Positions 7,682 through 15,956 of a stretch of 64,000 nucleotides of DNA are shown here, one piece after another; within the stretch, counting starts at the first letter, position 1, and the number at the start of each line of letters is the position of its first letter. The position numbers and the translations under genes are program-made. This DNA comes from Acetanaerobacterium elongatum (lineage in GTDB: Bacteria; Bacillota; Clostridia; Oscillospirales; Ruminococcaceae): positions 3,887-67,886 of the forward strand of contig NZ_FNID01000008.1 of NCBI RefSeq assembly GCF_900103835.1, read 5' to 3'. The notes under the pieces were generated by a model. It made no database searches, was not told the origin of the DNA, and was given only the letters and a program-made list of their open reading frames with translations.

Positions 7682-8542
7682 CTATTCTTTCCAAAAATCA
7701 TGTTCAGAGGTCATAAAACACTTTTGTGTTTGTTCTTCGAAATTCTTCGCTTCGTTTTGACTATATTTCTTAGGAATTAGTATGACTAATCCATCGTCTT
7801 CATCGCTGCCATATCGCTCAACTGTTCCGCGTTCCAGCCTGATAAGATTTTTCGCCATATACTCACGGTATTCGCTGAGGTTCATTTTTTGATTATGATA
7901 ACCCGCTTCATCATTTGCGATTAGCTCTTCGCCCTTGATTAAAATATCACGAAGCTCTTTTATTCCTATTATTTCGTTCGACTTGTTCTTTAAATAAAGG
8001 TTGTATGTCGGGTCAAGCATGATCCACCTGTTTAAACTGGCGCAAAAAACGCTTACAACGACATGGCAATCATCAAAAGGTTCTTCATAAGGCATACATG
8101 TTATGTGAAACGCCTTTATATTGTATGCCCGTATCAACTGTGACAAGATAAGCGAAAGCCCTCGGCAATTTGTGGTTTGATCGTTATTGTCGGCAAACTC
8201 CATTAATGCCTGTGGCGTTCTGGTTTTTGCCAACCCTCCGGGGGGATTACCATGTTTATAGCGCTCGCACAACCAATTCATTAAAGCGATAGAAGTTTCG
8301 ACATCACTTTTCCCCTCAACTAACTTGTCGAGGTTATTTGCCTTAATAATATCAAGCATATTTTCGCGCTCATCAAATTTATATTCAAACTCTACATTAT
8401 AGTTATCTGTGCTGTATTGAGAGTATTCTTTTAAAAGCTCTACCTTGCTTGAGCTTTTCGGCTCTACTATGTATTGAGGTTGATTGCACCCGGTAAAAAT
8501 AAAAGCGGCAATGATGAATAAGAGCGTTTGTTTTAGCTTCAC
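7682..8542 (-). CDS. transglutaminase-like lipoprotein
   Basis: A 286-residue exported lipoprotein: signal peptide with lipobox FTGC, Cys19. It has a transglutaminase/protease-like core with the expected triad: Cys126 in TNCRGLS, His160 in DDCHVVV and Asp177 in LDPTYN. Such domains cleave or cross-link peptides or cell-wall material at the cell surface. The open frame extends upstream to 8710, through a terminator and into the tRNA gene, so I start at GTG 8540-8542, which follows AAAGGGGGG and begins directly with the signal peptide. Monocistronic. Confidence 0.82.
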   Translation of the reverse strand: MKLKQTLLFIIAAFIFTGCNQPQYIVEPKSSSKVELLKEYSQYSTDNYNVEFEYKFDERENMLDIIKANNLDKLVEGKSDVETSIALMNWLCERYKHGNPPGGLAKTRTPQALMEFADNNDQTTNCRGLSLILSQLIRAYNIKAFHITCMPYEEPFDDCHVVVSVFCASLNRWIMLDPTYNLYLKNKSNEIIGIKELRDILIKGEELIANDEAGYHNQKMNLSEYREYMAKNLIRLERGTVERYGSDEDDGLVILIPKKYSQNEAKNFEEQTQKCFMTSEHDFWKE

Positions 8543-8605
8543 AAATTGTCCCCCCTTTATTCTAACTGTGTGCATCTCTGGCAGTATAAATAATGTTATA
8601 TATAA

Positions 8606-8647
8606 CAAAAAAGCATATCCTTCCCTTGGCGGAACGATATGTTTTTT
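8606..8647 (-). terminator. terminator of tRNA-Pro
   Basis: On the minus strand, directly after the tRNA CCA end, CATATC and GATATG (extended by TTCC / GGAA) form a hairpin followed by a run of T (GCTTTTTTG). It ends the single-gene tRNA transcript just before the lipoprotein gene. Confidence 0.8.
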
Positions 8648-8649
8648 GA

Positions 8650-8725
8650 TGGTCGAGGTGACAGGATTCGAACCTGCGGCATCTTGCTCCCAAAGCAAGC
8701 GCGCTACCATCTGCGCTACACCTCG
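8650..8725 (-). tRNA. tRNA-Pro (anticodon UGG)
   Basis: Read on the minus strand, the 76-base sequence folds into a standard tRNA: acceptor arms CGAGGTG / CACCTCG with discriminator A, T-arm containing GGTTCGAATCC, anticodon stem CTTGC / GCAAG with loop TTTGGGA, giving anticodon TGG (proline). The CCA end is encoded. A hairpin terminator follows immediately. Confidence 0.95.
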
Positions 8726-8862
8726 ATATTCACTTTATCCTATGCCGCTCGTTTTGCGCGCAACACAACCGATGCAAAGAATATTATAGTTTTTTTAAGC
8801 CGCCGTGTCAACCGAAAATGTTTGTATAAGGGCGCGGAGATCTTTGAAGGGATAGTTTTTGC

Positions 8863-8907
8863 TTGACATTAGTACGATGTCGTACTAATATAGTCCTATA
8901 TCGTACT
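8863..8907 (+). promoter_or_regulatory. promoter with palindromic MarR-type operator
   Basis: TTGACA (8863-8868) and TAATAT (8886-8891) are separated by exactly 17 bases. A perfect 10-bp palindrome with a 2-base centre, ATTAGTACGA-TG-TCGTACTAAT (8868-8889), fills the spacer and overlaps both elements; a further half-site TCGTACT lies at 8901-8907. The next gene on this strand encodes a MarR regulator, so this is most simply its autoregulatory operator, although about 220 bases with palindromic repeats separate them. Confidence 0.8.
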
Positions 8908-8923
8908 GTTTTGTATAAGACTT

Positions 8924-9055
8924 ACGAAACGGTCAAGACTGTTCCACGGTAAATATGCGGTTGCGTTTGGAGCCGCGGACGCGCAATGCGCGCCCCTACA
9001 TCTCCATCGCGGATTCAGTTGTAGACTGCGGGGCGTCGAGGACGCAGCCCCCTGC
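8924..9055. repeat. cluster of three REP-like palindromes
   Basis: Copies at about 8924-8948 (decayed AACGGTC / GACTGTT class), 8973-9000 (GGACGCGC-aat-GCGCGCCC followed by CCTACA) and 9025-9055 (GGCGTC-gag-GACGC class). They lie between the MarR promoter and the MarR gene, so they are transcribed as part of its leader. Confidence 0.75.
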
Positions 9056-9157
9056 GAGATGACAGAAATCAGAGGGCAGAGGATAGAAAGGTATGCGGGA
9101 AAATGATGTGCGGGAGGGGATACTATCATACGCGAAGGCGGATTTTTAGTTTCAAAG

Positions 9158-9577
9158 GTGAATCAGGTTTCGGGGCGCGTGTTTGACAAGCTGCTGCGGG
9201 AGTATGAGATTACCGACCTTAACTCTGCGCAGGGGCGCATACTGTTTGTGCTGTGGCAGAGCGGCAGCCAGCCCATCAGCGAGCTTGCGAGGAAAACGGC
9301 GCTGAGCAAAACCACCCTTACCAGTATGCTGGAGCGGCTGGAGCAGGCGGGGCATATCCTGCGGCAGGTGAATGAGGCCGACAAGCGCGAGACCATCGTC
9401 TCCCTTACCGAAAAAAGCGTGGCGCTGCAAGGGCGGTATGACGCGGTATCGGCAGAGATGCTGCGCCTTTACTACGACGGCCTGCCGGAGCAGGAGATTG
9501 ACCGCTTTGAGCACATCCTGCGGCATATCCTGAAAAACCTGACCGAATACGAGCAAAAGAATAAAGACGGCAATTAG
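9158..9577 (+). CDS. MarR family transcriptional regulator
   Basis: At least 140 residues with the MarR winged helix: AQGRILFVLWQSGSQPISEL, then the recognition region LSKTTLTSMLERLEQAGHI and wing (EADKRETIVSL). It should bind the palindrome at 8868-8889 and be released by a ligand or oxidant. GTG 9158 is the first canonical start, but the open frame reaches back with typical MarR N-terminal sequence (REGGFLVSKVNQ). An ideal ribosome binding site, GGGAGGGG (9112-9119), is correctly spaced for an ATA codon at 9128, so the real start may be non-standard. It forms an operon with the next gene (15-base gap). Confidence 0.88.
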   Translation: MNQVSGRVFDKLLREYEITDLNSAQGRILFVLWQSGSQPISELARKTALSKTTLTSMLERLEQAGHILRQVNEADKRETIVSLTEKSVALQGRYDAVSAEMLRLYYDGLPEQEIDRFEHILRHILKNLTEYEQKNKDGN

Positions 9578-9592
9578 AGGAGGAAACATAAT

Positions 9593-10015
9593 ATGAGCAG
9601 AAACCTGATTAATACGGCGGACGGCCTGATTAAGAGAAGCAAGATGGTAATGGTAGGCTCGGTGGGCGAGGACGGCTTCCCCTACCAGAAGATGATGTAC
9701 AACGCGCGGGTGCGCGAGGGGGTTAAAACCTTCTACCTTACCACTAACACCTCCAGCCTGCGCGTGCGTCAGTACCGCAAGAACCCTGCCGCCAGCCTGT
9801 ATTTTGCCGATAAGCGGTTTTTTAACGGGCTGATGCTGCTGGGCACGATGGAGGTGCTGGAGGATGCCGAAAGCAAGGAGCTCATCTGGCAGCCGGGCGA
9901 CACCCTGTATTACCCCTTAGGCGTGACCGACCCCGACTACTGCGTGCTGCGGTTTACCGCGAAGAGCGGGCGGTTTTATTCAAACTTCCACTCGGAGGAT
10001 TTTGAGATAGAGTAA
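9593..10015 (+). CDS. pyridoxamine 5'-phosphate oxidase family protein (FMN-binding split barrel)
   Basis: A 140-residue protein of the general-stress-protein-26-like split-barrel family, which binds FMN or F420-type flavins. The recognisable parts are MVGSVGEDGFPYQKMM (start of the barrel), the STTNTSS-like segment after it (FYLTTNTSSLR) and NPAASLYFAD. It is too short for true PdxH and lacks its C-terminal region. The AGGAGGAAA ribosome binding site is strong. Cotranscription with a MarR regulator suggests a role in handling an electrophile or reactive compound. Confidence 0.85.
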   Translation: MSRNLINTADGLIKRSKMVMVGSVGEDGFPYQKMMYNARVREGVKTFYLTTNTSSLRVRQYRKNPAASLYFADKRFFNGLMLLGTMEVLEDAESKELIWQPGDTLYYPLGVTDPDYCVLRFTAKSGRFYSNFHSEDFEIE

Positions 10016-10059
10016 GCGCGGCAGCGGCTGATACCTTCATCTCTTTCCCGTTAAGCAAC

Positions 10060-10107
10060 GTAAATCGTAAATTGACGATTTACAACAGGATATAAAGCGG
10101 GTATACT
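10060..10107 (+). promoter_or_regulatory. promoter of nitroreductase with inverted repeat at -35
   Basis: TTTACA (10079-10084) and TATACT (10102-10107) are spaced by 17 bases. A 9-bp perfect inverted repeat, GTAAATCGT / ACGATTTAC (10060-10083), overlaps the -35 box and is a likely operator. The repeat differs from the MarR palindrome upstream, so a different regulator is implied. Confidence 0.7.
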
Positions 10108-10169
10108 ATTAAAAAAGCGCCCGATAGGGGGTTATCCGTTGGCGCAGGTGGGAAAGGGAGGACAGCTGT

Positions 10170-10709
10170 ATGTTAAAGGAGATTCAAACCCGCAAAAGTA
10201 CCCGAAGCTTTGCCGACAGGCCGGTTTCGGACGAACAGGTGCTTGACCTGCTGGAGGCCGCGCGTTTGGCCCCCTCGGGGAGCAACACCCAGCCGTGGCA
10301 GTTTATTGTAGCGCGATCTGAAGAGGCTCGCGGCAAAATCTGCGCGGCGAACCACCACCAGCAGTGGATGATGCAGGCGCCGGTGCACATCGCGTGCGTG
10401 GCGGATATCCGTTCGCGCGTTCCCGTAGAGGTGCCGATTACAGTGGACGAAAACAGCCCGCAGGAGGAGCTTAAGCAGATTATCCGCGATACCGCCATCG
10501 CCGCCGAGCATATCGTGCTGGAGGCCGAGGCGCTGGGGCTTGCCTCCTGCTGGACGGCGTGGTATACCCAAAGTGACATGCGCGAAGCGCTGGGCGTTCC
10601 CGCCGATAAATATGTGGTAGGCGTAATTGTAGTGGGCTACCCCGATAAGCCCGCGGGTTCCCCGAAAAAGAGGGGCTTGGATACCATGATTCACTATGAG
10701 CAGTGGTAG
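10170..10709 (+). CDS. nitroreductase family protein
   Basis: A 179-residue FMN-dependent oxidoreductase of the nitroreductase superfamily. The N-terminal RKSTRSF signature (residues 8-14) and SGSNTQPWQF (about 37-46) bind the FMN phosphate, and LGLASCWTAWYTQ with the C-terminal VVGYPDKPAGSPKKRG are typical of the family. It reduces nitro-compounds, quinones or enones with NAD(P)H. A GGGAGGA ribosome binding site supports the ATG. It is a single-gene unit with its own promoter and a terminator 15 bases downstream. Confidence 0.9.
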   Translation: MLKEIQTRKSTRSFADRPVSDEQVLDLLEAARLAPSGSNTQPWQFIVARSEEARGKICAANHHQQWMMQAPVHIACVADIRSRVPVEVPITVDENSPQEELKQIIRDTAIAAEHIVLEAEALGLASCWTAWYTQSDMREALGVPADKYVVGVIVVGYPDKPAGSPKKRGLDTMIHYEQW

Positions 10710-10724
10710 GGTAACTTAAAACGT

Positions 10725-10765
10725 TAAAGCGGCTTCAGGGGCTTTCCCCGAGAGCCGCTTTTATG
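10725..10765. terminator. bidirectional terminator
   Basis: AAAGCGGCT and AGCCGCTTT enclose an inner GGGG / CCCC stem, with T run on the plus side and T-rich sequence on the minus side. It separates the nitroreductase gene from the convergent acyltransferase gene. Confidence 0.75.
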
Positions 10766-10782
10766 ATTTTTCGCCTACGCGA

Positions 10783-11964
10783 TTATTTCGCCGTGATTTT
10801 CAGCAGCCTGCTTTTTATGGCTGAGTACGCGCAGCACAGCAGGTAGCATAGTGCAATACCGATTACGGTAGTGAAAAGGAATTTCAGCATCGGGTGCAGG
10901 GGCAGATTGATGATAGCTGCCTCAATCGGAATGATAATCAGCGGGTGCAGAAGATACACGCCGAACGAGTTCTTGGCCGCCAGCTTCAATAGCTTATTGG
11001 TGCGGTTGAATTTCTGCCTAAAGAGGATTGGCAGGCTGACGCACAGCCCCACGCAGAGGAAGGTCTCCCAGGCGGAGACAATCAGCGAATTGAAGGTAAA
11101 CCCTTTGGCCCAGATGGCATAGCCGCCGAGCAGAAATAGAATGATGGGGGGCGCCAGCAGTATCACAACGACAGAAACGATGCCCCACAAAACCCCGACA
11201 GATACGGGGAGCCTTTCGAACCACTGCTTTTCATACGCCAGAATACCGAAGCCGAACAGGGCAAGATAGGTGAGGATTCTTGCGGGCTCAAGGGCGTGCA
11301 GCGGTATCCAGTAGCCGGGTTGAAAGAAAATTCTTACTGCAAAGGTAACAAGCGTAAGGCTAAGCGCAAACAACAGGATCTGGAGGTTATTCAGGCAGGG
11401 GGCGTTCTTGGGCTGGCGGTGCGGTTCTAAGCCGCTGTTTTTCGGCTGCCGCCGTAGTTTGGTAAACAGTATATAGAGGCCCGTGAAGAAAAGCAGAACG
11501 AACAAAAACCATGTATGCCCCAGATTGATATCGCCGCCGGGAACGGGCAGGTATCGGCGCACCAGAAAATCTGCAAAGGTCATTCCCCTGCCATACAGCA
11601 GAAAACCGGTGACGGGAAAAATGAAGAGAGTGAACACAACAATCGGAAGGCCAAGCTTCCTTACGCGGTTCCAAAGAAAGGCGGGGGCCGGTTTAAACGC
11701 AAGGGAACGCGGAATGAAATAGGCGGATATCATGAAGAAGAGCGCCATGAAAAAGGCGTTGTTGACAGACAGAAACCACCCGATGATTCTGTCGTTAATC
11801 TCCGGGAGGTTGGTCTGCTGCACGGCCCAGCCCGTATCTATGGTTGTATAGCCCTGACTGGCGTGATGTGCCACGACCAGACAGGTAAGCGCCGTTTTCA
11901 GGTTGTCGAGATAATACAAGCGTGTTGAAGGCTGCTCTGTATGAGCTGCGGCGGTGCTTATCAT
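10783..11964 (-). CDS. acyltransferase family membrane protein (AT3 type)
   Basis: A 393-residue protein with about ten membrane segments, belonging to the acyltransferase_3 family that transfers acyl groups to sugars or cell-envelope polymers. The conserved early His pair is H33-H34 in LVVAHHASQG, after the family-typical YYLDNLKTALT. The C-terminal FGVYLLHPLI motif is also characteristic. The acceptor cannot be named. Monocistronic; its start is followed upstream by a 150-base gap shared with the small membrane protein gene's terminator. Confidence 0.88.
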   Translation of the reverse strand: MISTAAAHTEQPSTRLYYLDNLKTALTCLVVAHHASQGYTTIDTGWAVQQTNLPEINDRIIGWFLSVNNAFFMALFFMISAYFIPRSLAFKPAPAFLWNRVRKLGLPIVVFTLFIFPVTGFLLYGRGMTFADFLVRRYLPVPGGDINLGHTWFLFVLLFFTGLYILFTKLRRQPKNSGLEPHRQPKNAPCLNNLQILLFALSLTLVTFAVRIFFQPGYWIPLHALEPARILTYLALFGFGILAYEKQWFERLPVSVGVLWGIVSVVVILLAPPIILFLLGGYAIWAKGFTFNSLIVSAWETFLCVGLCVSLPILFRQKFNRTNKLLKLAAKNSFGVYLLHPLIIIPIEAAIINLPLHPMLKFLFTTVIGIALCYLLCCAYSAIKSRLLKITAK

Positions 11965-12047
11965 TCACTCATTCCCCTCTTTGGTAATCCGGAAGGTAAT
12001 ATGTAAACAATATTATTATATAATTTTTGTAAATGCAACCGTTTTTA

Positions 12048-12088
12048 GAAAAAACGAAGCGGCTTTCGGGGCTTGCCCGAGAGCCGCT
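12048..12088 (-). terminator. terminator of the small membrane protein gene
   Basis: On the minus strand the hairpin AGCGGCT / AGCCGCT with inner CGGG / CCCG is followed by TTCGTTTTTTC. The arms are nearly the same as those of the terminator at 10725. Confidence 0.7.
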
Positions 12089-12120
12089 ATTCTGTGCTTT
12101 TTTGCCAAAGGAGGACGGGG

Positions 12121-12402
12121 CTAACCCTTTGCCGCCTGCTCCGCCTTCTTTTCGTAGTGGCGGTTGCGGTAGTAGAGGAGGATATCGGTCGTCACCATGG
12201 CGATATTCAATAGATACAGCCCCAGCACCAGATCGGGGCTGTACAAGAGCTTATGGATGATGCCAAAGATATACCCCACGATTACCACATAAAGAAAGAA
12301 TACGCTCTTGCCCTTGGTGGAACGCGAGGTGACAGACTTATAGATGTTCACCGGCCAGGCCAAGCCAAAGCAGATGAGCATGCCCGCTTCAAAGATACTC
12401 AT
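12121..12402 (-). CDS. small membrane protein, PQ-loop/SemiSWEET-like
   Basis: A 93-residue protein with three membrane helices. The motif WPVNIYKSVTSRSTKGKS between helices 1 and 2 resembles the Pro-containing loop of PQ-loop and SemiSWEET proteins, which are three-helix transporters that work as dimers. The charged tail (RNRHYEKKAEQAAKG) is cytoplasmic by the positive-inside rule. The family assignment rests on pattern only; a conserved membrane protein of unknown role is the safe reading. Confidence 0.6.
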   Translation of the reverse strand: MSIFEAGMLICFGLAWPVNIYKSVTSRSTKGKSVFFLYVVIVGYIFGIIHKLLYSPDLVLGLYLLNIAMVTTDILLYYRNRHYEKKAEQAAKG

Positions 12403-12530
12403 AACAGATTTCCCTTTCCCAAACCAATGTATGCGGTATAGTTGTATACGCTTTATAAAGCATACTGCTAACGGGCATCAAATACAAGCGGGGCAATTCA
12501 TTCAACAACTGTATGTTTTGCCGAATCTTC

Positions 12531-12559
12531 TTGACATCCACCCCCCGCTGTCATAAAAT
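12531..12559 (+). promoter_or_regulatory. promoter of glyQS
   Basis: Perfect -35 TTGACA (12531-12536), 17-base spacer, -10 TAAAAT (12554-12559). The transcript start should be near 12566, leaving a leader of about 50 bases, too short for a T-box. Confidence 0.8.
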
Positions 12560-12615
12560 TAACTATGTGAATCTTCCAAAAATTTATGGTAATGAAACGG
12601 AATGGTGGTTGCGGT

Positions 12616-13995
12616 ATGCTTTCGAACGAGCAGAAGACGATGGAAAAGATTGTGGCCCTGTGCAAAAACAGGGGCTTTGTATATGCGGGCAGCGAGATTT
12701 ACGGCGGCCTTGCAAACTCTTGGGACTACGGCCCGCTTGGCGTGGAGTTTAAAAACAACGTAAAGCGCGCGTGGATGAGGAAGTTTGTGCAGGAATCGAA
12801 GTACAACGTGGGCCTCGACAGCGCCATTTTAATGAACCCCGAAACGTGGGTGGCCTCCGGCCATGTGGGCGGCTTTTCCGACCCCTTGATGGACTGCCGC
12901 GACTGCAAAACCCGTCACCGCGCCGACAAGCTGGTGGAGGACTTTACCGGCGAGAGCGCCGACGGCTGGGATAACGAGCAGCTGCAGCACTTTATTGCCG
13001 AGCATGGTATCGCTTGCCCCAACTGCGGCGGCAAGAACTTTACCGACATCCGCAAGTTTAACCTGATGTTCAAAACCTTTCAGGGCATTACCGAGGACAG
13101 CAAGAACGAGATCTACCTCCGCCCCGAAACGGCGCAGGGCATCTTCGTAAACTTCGCCAACATCCAGCGCACCACCCGCCGCAAGGTTCCCTTCGGCGTG
13201 GCGCAGGTGGGCAAGAGCTTTAGAAACGAGATCACCCCCGGCAACTTCATCTTCCGTATTCGCGAGTTTGAGCAGATGGAGCTGGAGTTTTTCTGCAAGC
13301 CCGGCACCGACCTTGAGTGGTTCAGCTACTGGAAGGACTACTGCAAGAACTGGCTCTTAAACCTTGGGCTTAAAGAGGAGAACCTGCGCCTGCGCGACCA
13401 CAAGCCGGAGGAGCTGTCGTTCTACTCCAAGGCGACCACCGACTTTGAGTTCCTCTTCCCGTTCGGCTGGGGCGAGCTGTGGGGCATTGCCGACCGCACC
13501 GACTACGACCTCAAGCAGCATCAGGAGCATTCCGGCAAGAGCCTTGAATACTTCGACCCCGAAACCAACGAGAAGTATATCCCCTATGTAATAGAGCCGT
13601 CTCTGGGCGCCGACCGCGTGGTGCTCGCCTTTTTGTGCGATGCCTACGACGAGGAGCAGCTGGACGAGAAGGATACCCGCGTGGTGCTAAGGCTGCATCC
13701 GGCACTCGCCCCCATCAAGGCGTGCGTGCTGCCGCTTTCCAAGAAATTAAACGATGCCGCCGAGCAGGTGCGCGAGCTGCTTGCCAAGAACTTTATGACC
13801 GACTACGACGACGCGGGTTCCATCGGCAAGCGTTACCGCAGGCAGGATGAGATCGGCACGCCGTTCTGCATCACCTACGACTTTGAGAGCGAAACCGACC
13901 ACTGCGTAACCGTGCGCGACCGCGACACCATGGCGCAGGAGCGCGTGGCGATTGATAAGCTGGTGGAGTATATCAGCGAGCGGCTGGTTTTCTGA
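12616..13995 (+). CDS. glyQS: glycyl-tRNA synthetase, dimeric type
   Basis: A 459-residue class II aminoacyl-tRNA synthetase that charges tRNA-Gly. It is the single-chain alpha2 type: catalytic core beginning [20 protein letters not shown], class II motif 2 around [20 protein letters not shown], the [12 protein letters not shown] signature, motif 3 near [12 protein letters not shown], and the C-terminal anticodon-binding domain ([14 protein letters not shown] onward). The frame opens at 12586, but ATG 12616 gives the usual N-terminus ([16 protein letters not shown]) and family length. It is a single gene between a consensus promoter and a strong terminator. Confidence 0.95.
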   Translation: MLSNEQKTMEKIVALCKNRGFVYAGSEIYGGLANSWDYGPLGVEFKNNVKRAWMRKFVQESKYNVGLDSAILMNPETWVASGHVGGFSDPLMDCRDCKTRHRADKLVEDFTGESADGWDNEQLQHFIAEHGIACPNCGGKNFTDIRKFNLMFKTFQGITEDSKNEIYLRPETAQGIFVNFANIQRTTRRKVPFGVAQVGKSFRNEITPGNFIFRIREFEQMELEFFCKPGTDLEWFSYWKDYCKNWLLNLGLKEENLRLRDHKPEELSFYSKATTDFEFLFPFGWGELWGIADRTDYDLKQHQEHSGKSLEYFDPETNEKYIPYVIEPSLGADRVVLAFLCDAYDEEQLDEKDTRVVLRLHPALAPIKACVLPLSKKLNDAAEQVRELLAKNFMTDYDDAGSIGKRYRRQDEIGTPFCITYDFESETDHCVTVRDRDTMAQERVAIDKLVEYISERLVF

Positions 13996-14025
13996 TTTTA
14001 TTGCTTATACTATATTTATAGAGAG

Positions 14026-14053
14026 AAAGAGGGCGGAAAACCGCCCTCTTTTT
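14026..14053 (+). terminator. terminator of glyQS
   Basis: AAAGAGGGCGG and CCGCCCTCTTT pair perfectly around an A-rich tetraloop and are followed by a T run. Confidence 0.9.
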
Positions 14054-14083
14054 GCGCTTAATGATTGATTTCTCACCCCAACA

Positions 14084-14899
14084 TTACGGGTTCTGCTGAA
14101 AATCCCCATATGCTGTTGGAATAATATGTTGCTCACCAGTCATCGCATTATAATAATAAATGAAAGTTCTTGGCATATTCATGGCGCCTTCAACATCGTT
14201 TGTTTCATTGTAATAGTTAATCCACTCTGGATTATCTTTTTCAAACTGTATTTCTATATTTGAAATTGGTTTGTAGGCGACTATATCATCATTGTGATAA
14301 ATTACATCCAAGGTTTGGGTTGGAATATATAAACGGTAAATAGTTTTATTCGCAAAGTAAAATATGAGTTCGGATGAACTTATTAAATTGGATATTGGTT
14401 CTTTGGCTTCGAATACTAAGCCGAGCTTATTACCTTCCATATCATATTGAATGATCTGCGCTTTATTAACTACACATAGGATTGTTCCGTTTTTATAAAA
14501 GCAAAAGCTGGAGACTTCATCCGATATTACCGCTTCATACTTTCCTGAATCTATTTCCTGTCGGCAGAGATAGTTTTCTCTAATGTCTTTATGATGAATA
14601 TATGCTTCGCTGTTGATATAATAGGCGTATTTATCGTATTCCTTTGATTGCGTTTCTGATTTAAACTTCCTAGTCTTTGAGAAATATTCTTGATAGCTGA
14701 GGGGTTCAGGCACCATTTCGGAAGCCGCAGATGATTGCGGTACAGATCCCGCCACAGGCTCAGATTCGATTTCGATTACGCTTACGGTAGATTCTGCCGC
14801 CGTTGTGGCTGATTCTGATGAAGTATTCGTATTGATATTGCTTTGACAGGAGCAGAGAAGGATTACGGATATAAGGATAAGAGCGGATAAACGTTTCAT
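14084..14899 (-). CDS. lipoprotein, tandem paralogue 2
   Basis: A 271-residue lipoprotein (Cys18 in LLCSCQS) with a Ser/Thr/Glu-rich spacer and a beta-rich domain that may form a propeller-like fold (short repeated strands such as GTILCVVNKAQIIQYDMEG). It is a paralogue of the gene directly upstream: signal peptide and spacer (STVSVIEIESEP, VPQSSAASE) are nearly identical, the rest diverged. The frame opens at 15013; ATG at 14923, 14908 and 14899 are all possible, and comparison with the paralogue favours 14899. The upstream gene ends 28 bases before it, so the two are cotranscribed. Confidence 0.75.
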   Translation of the reverse strand: MKRLSALILISVILLCSCQSNINTNTSSESATTAAESTVSVIEIESEPVAGSVPQSSAASEMVPEPLSYQEYFSKTRKFKSETQSKEYDKYAYYINSEAYIHHKDIRENYLCRQEIDSGKYEAVISDEVSSFCFYKNGTILCVVNKAQIIQYDMEGNKLGLVFEAKEPISNLISSSELIFYFANKTIYRLYIPTQTLDVIYHNDDIVAYKPISNIEIQFEKDNPEWINYYNETNDVEGAMNMPRTFIYYYNAMTGEQHIIPTAYGDFQQNP

Positions 14900-14927
14900 A
14901 AAAAGCATTCTCTTCTTCTCCATGAAT

Positions 14928-15719
14928 TCACCAATAGGCAGGCGGAATAATCTTCTCTTCTTTTGTAAGCGAATTATAAATAGAAGAAACTTTTCTGGGG
15001 ATATTGGGAGCATTATCGCTATCGTGAGTTTTGTCGTAATATTTCAGCCAGTCAGGGTTATCCTTCTCCCATTTTATTGCTACGTTAGAAAGCGGTTCAT
15101 AATCGGCAAGATCGTTATTATGATATATTTCGTCTATCGTCTGTGTGGGACGATACATACGGCAAACAGTCTTATTCCTAAGGAAAAAGATCAGCTCAGC
15201 ATTGGCTCGCAGGCTTGAAATGGATTCAGCAGCTTCATAGATAACTTTTCTGTTTTTTCCTTCGAGATCAATTTGAATAATTTGCTTACTATTAACAATG
15301 CACAGAAGTTTACTATCAGAGACGGCAATACTATCTACCGGCTCTTCTAAAATAACTTCTACTGCACCGGAACGCATATTCTTTCTGCACAAATAGTCAC
15401 TACCAAGCTCCCTTTGATATAAAACCGACACATCGTTTTTATTTATAAAATACAGATAGTCTTTATATTTTTTCGGCTCGGATTCAGTTTTAAACTCCCT
15501 TTCCTGCGAAAAGTATTCCTTGTAACTCAACGGTTTCGTCTTTACCTCGGAAGCCGCAGATGATTGCGGCACAGATTCCGCCATAGGTTCAGATTCAATT
15601 TCGATTACGCTTACGGTGGATTCTGCCGCCGTTGAAGCCGGTTCTGATGAATTATTGATACTGCTCTGGCAGGAGCAGAGTAAAAATATAGATATGAAAA
15701 GAGCAGATAAACGTTTCAT
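14928..15719 (-). CDS. lipoprotein, tandem paralogue 1
   Basis: A 263-residue lipoprotein (Cys17 in FLLCSCQS). After the spacer shared with the next gene it has a YKEYFSQEREFKTESE segment and strands such as SKLLCIVNSKQIIQIDLEGK, matching the paralogue strand for strand. The likely start is the ATG at 15719, nine bases after AGGGG; an ATG three codons upstream is too close to it. No enzymatic motif is seen; function unknown. It is the first gene of a two-gene operon with a clear promoter. Confidence 0.75.
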   Translation of the reverse strand: MKRLSALFISIFLLCSCQSSINNSSEPASTAAESTVSVIEIESEPMAESVPQSSAASEVKTKPLSYKEYFSQEREFKTESEPKKYKDYLYFINKNDVSVLYQRELGSDYLCRKNMRSGAVEVILEEPVDSIAVSDSKLLCIVNSKQIIQIDLEGKNRKVIYEAAESISSLRANAELIFFLRNKTVCRMYRPTQTIDEIYHNNDLADYEPLSNVAIKWEKDNPDWLKYYDKTHDSDNAPNIPRKVSSIYNSLTKEEKIIPPAYW

Positions 15720-15778
15720 AAAAAACATCCCCTAATATAAAACTGCTGCTTAACCCGAAGGAATTACACAATAAAGTA

Positions 15779-15807
15779 CTTATACCATATTATAGGTTTT
15801 CTGTAAA
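15779..15807 (-). promoter_or_regulatory. promoter of the lipoprotein pair
   Basis: On the minus strand, TTTACA (15802-15807) and TATAAG (15779-15784) are spaced by 17 bases. Confidence 0.65.
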
Positions 15808-15880
15808 CACTATTTCTCAAAATAGTTATATAGCAAAGGGCATACTTCCTGCCCTATATTTTTTGCTACGGTTATACTTC

Positions 15881-15909
15881 TTGATATTAATAAAGACTTA
15901 GCATATAAT
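15881..15909 (+). promoter_or_regulatory. promoter of the divergent lipoprotein gene
   Basis: TTGATA (15881-15886), 17-base spacer, TATAAT (15904-15909). It is divergent from the promoter at 15779 about 75 bases away. Confidence 0.75.
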
Positions 15910-15956
15910 TACATAAACTGGGCGAGTATCAAGATTTTATATTGCGAGGAGAACAT

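Noticed and set aside
8543-8710. Upstream extension of the transglutaminase-like lipoprotein frame
   Set aside because: It overlaps the terminator and the body of tRNA-Pro; the signal peptide begins at 8542 behind a good ribosome binding site.
12566-12615. T-box leader for glycyl-tRNA synthetase
   Set aside because: The leader predicted from the promoter is only about 50 bases and lacks the TGGNACCGCG core.
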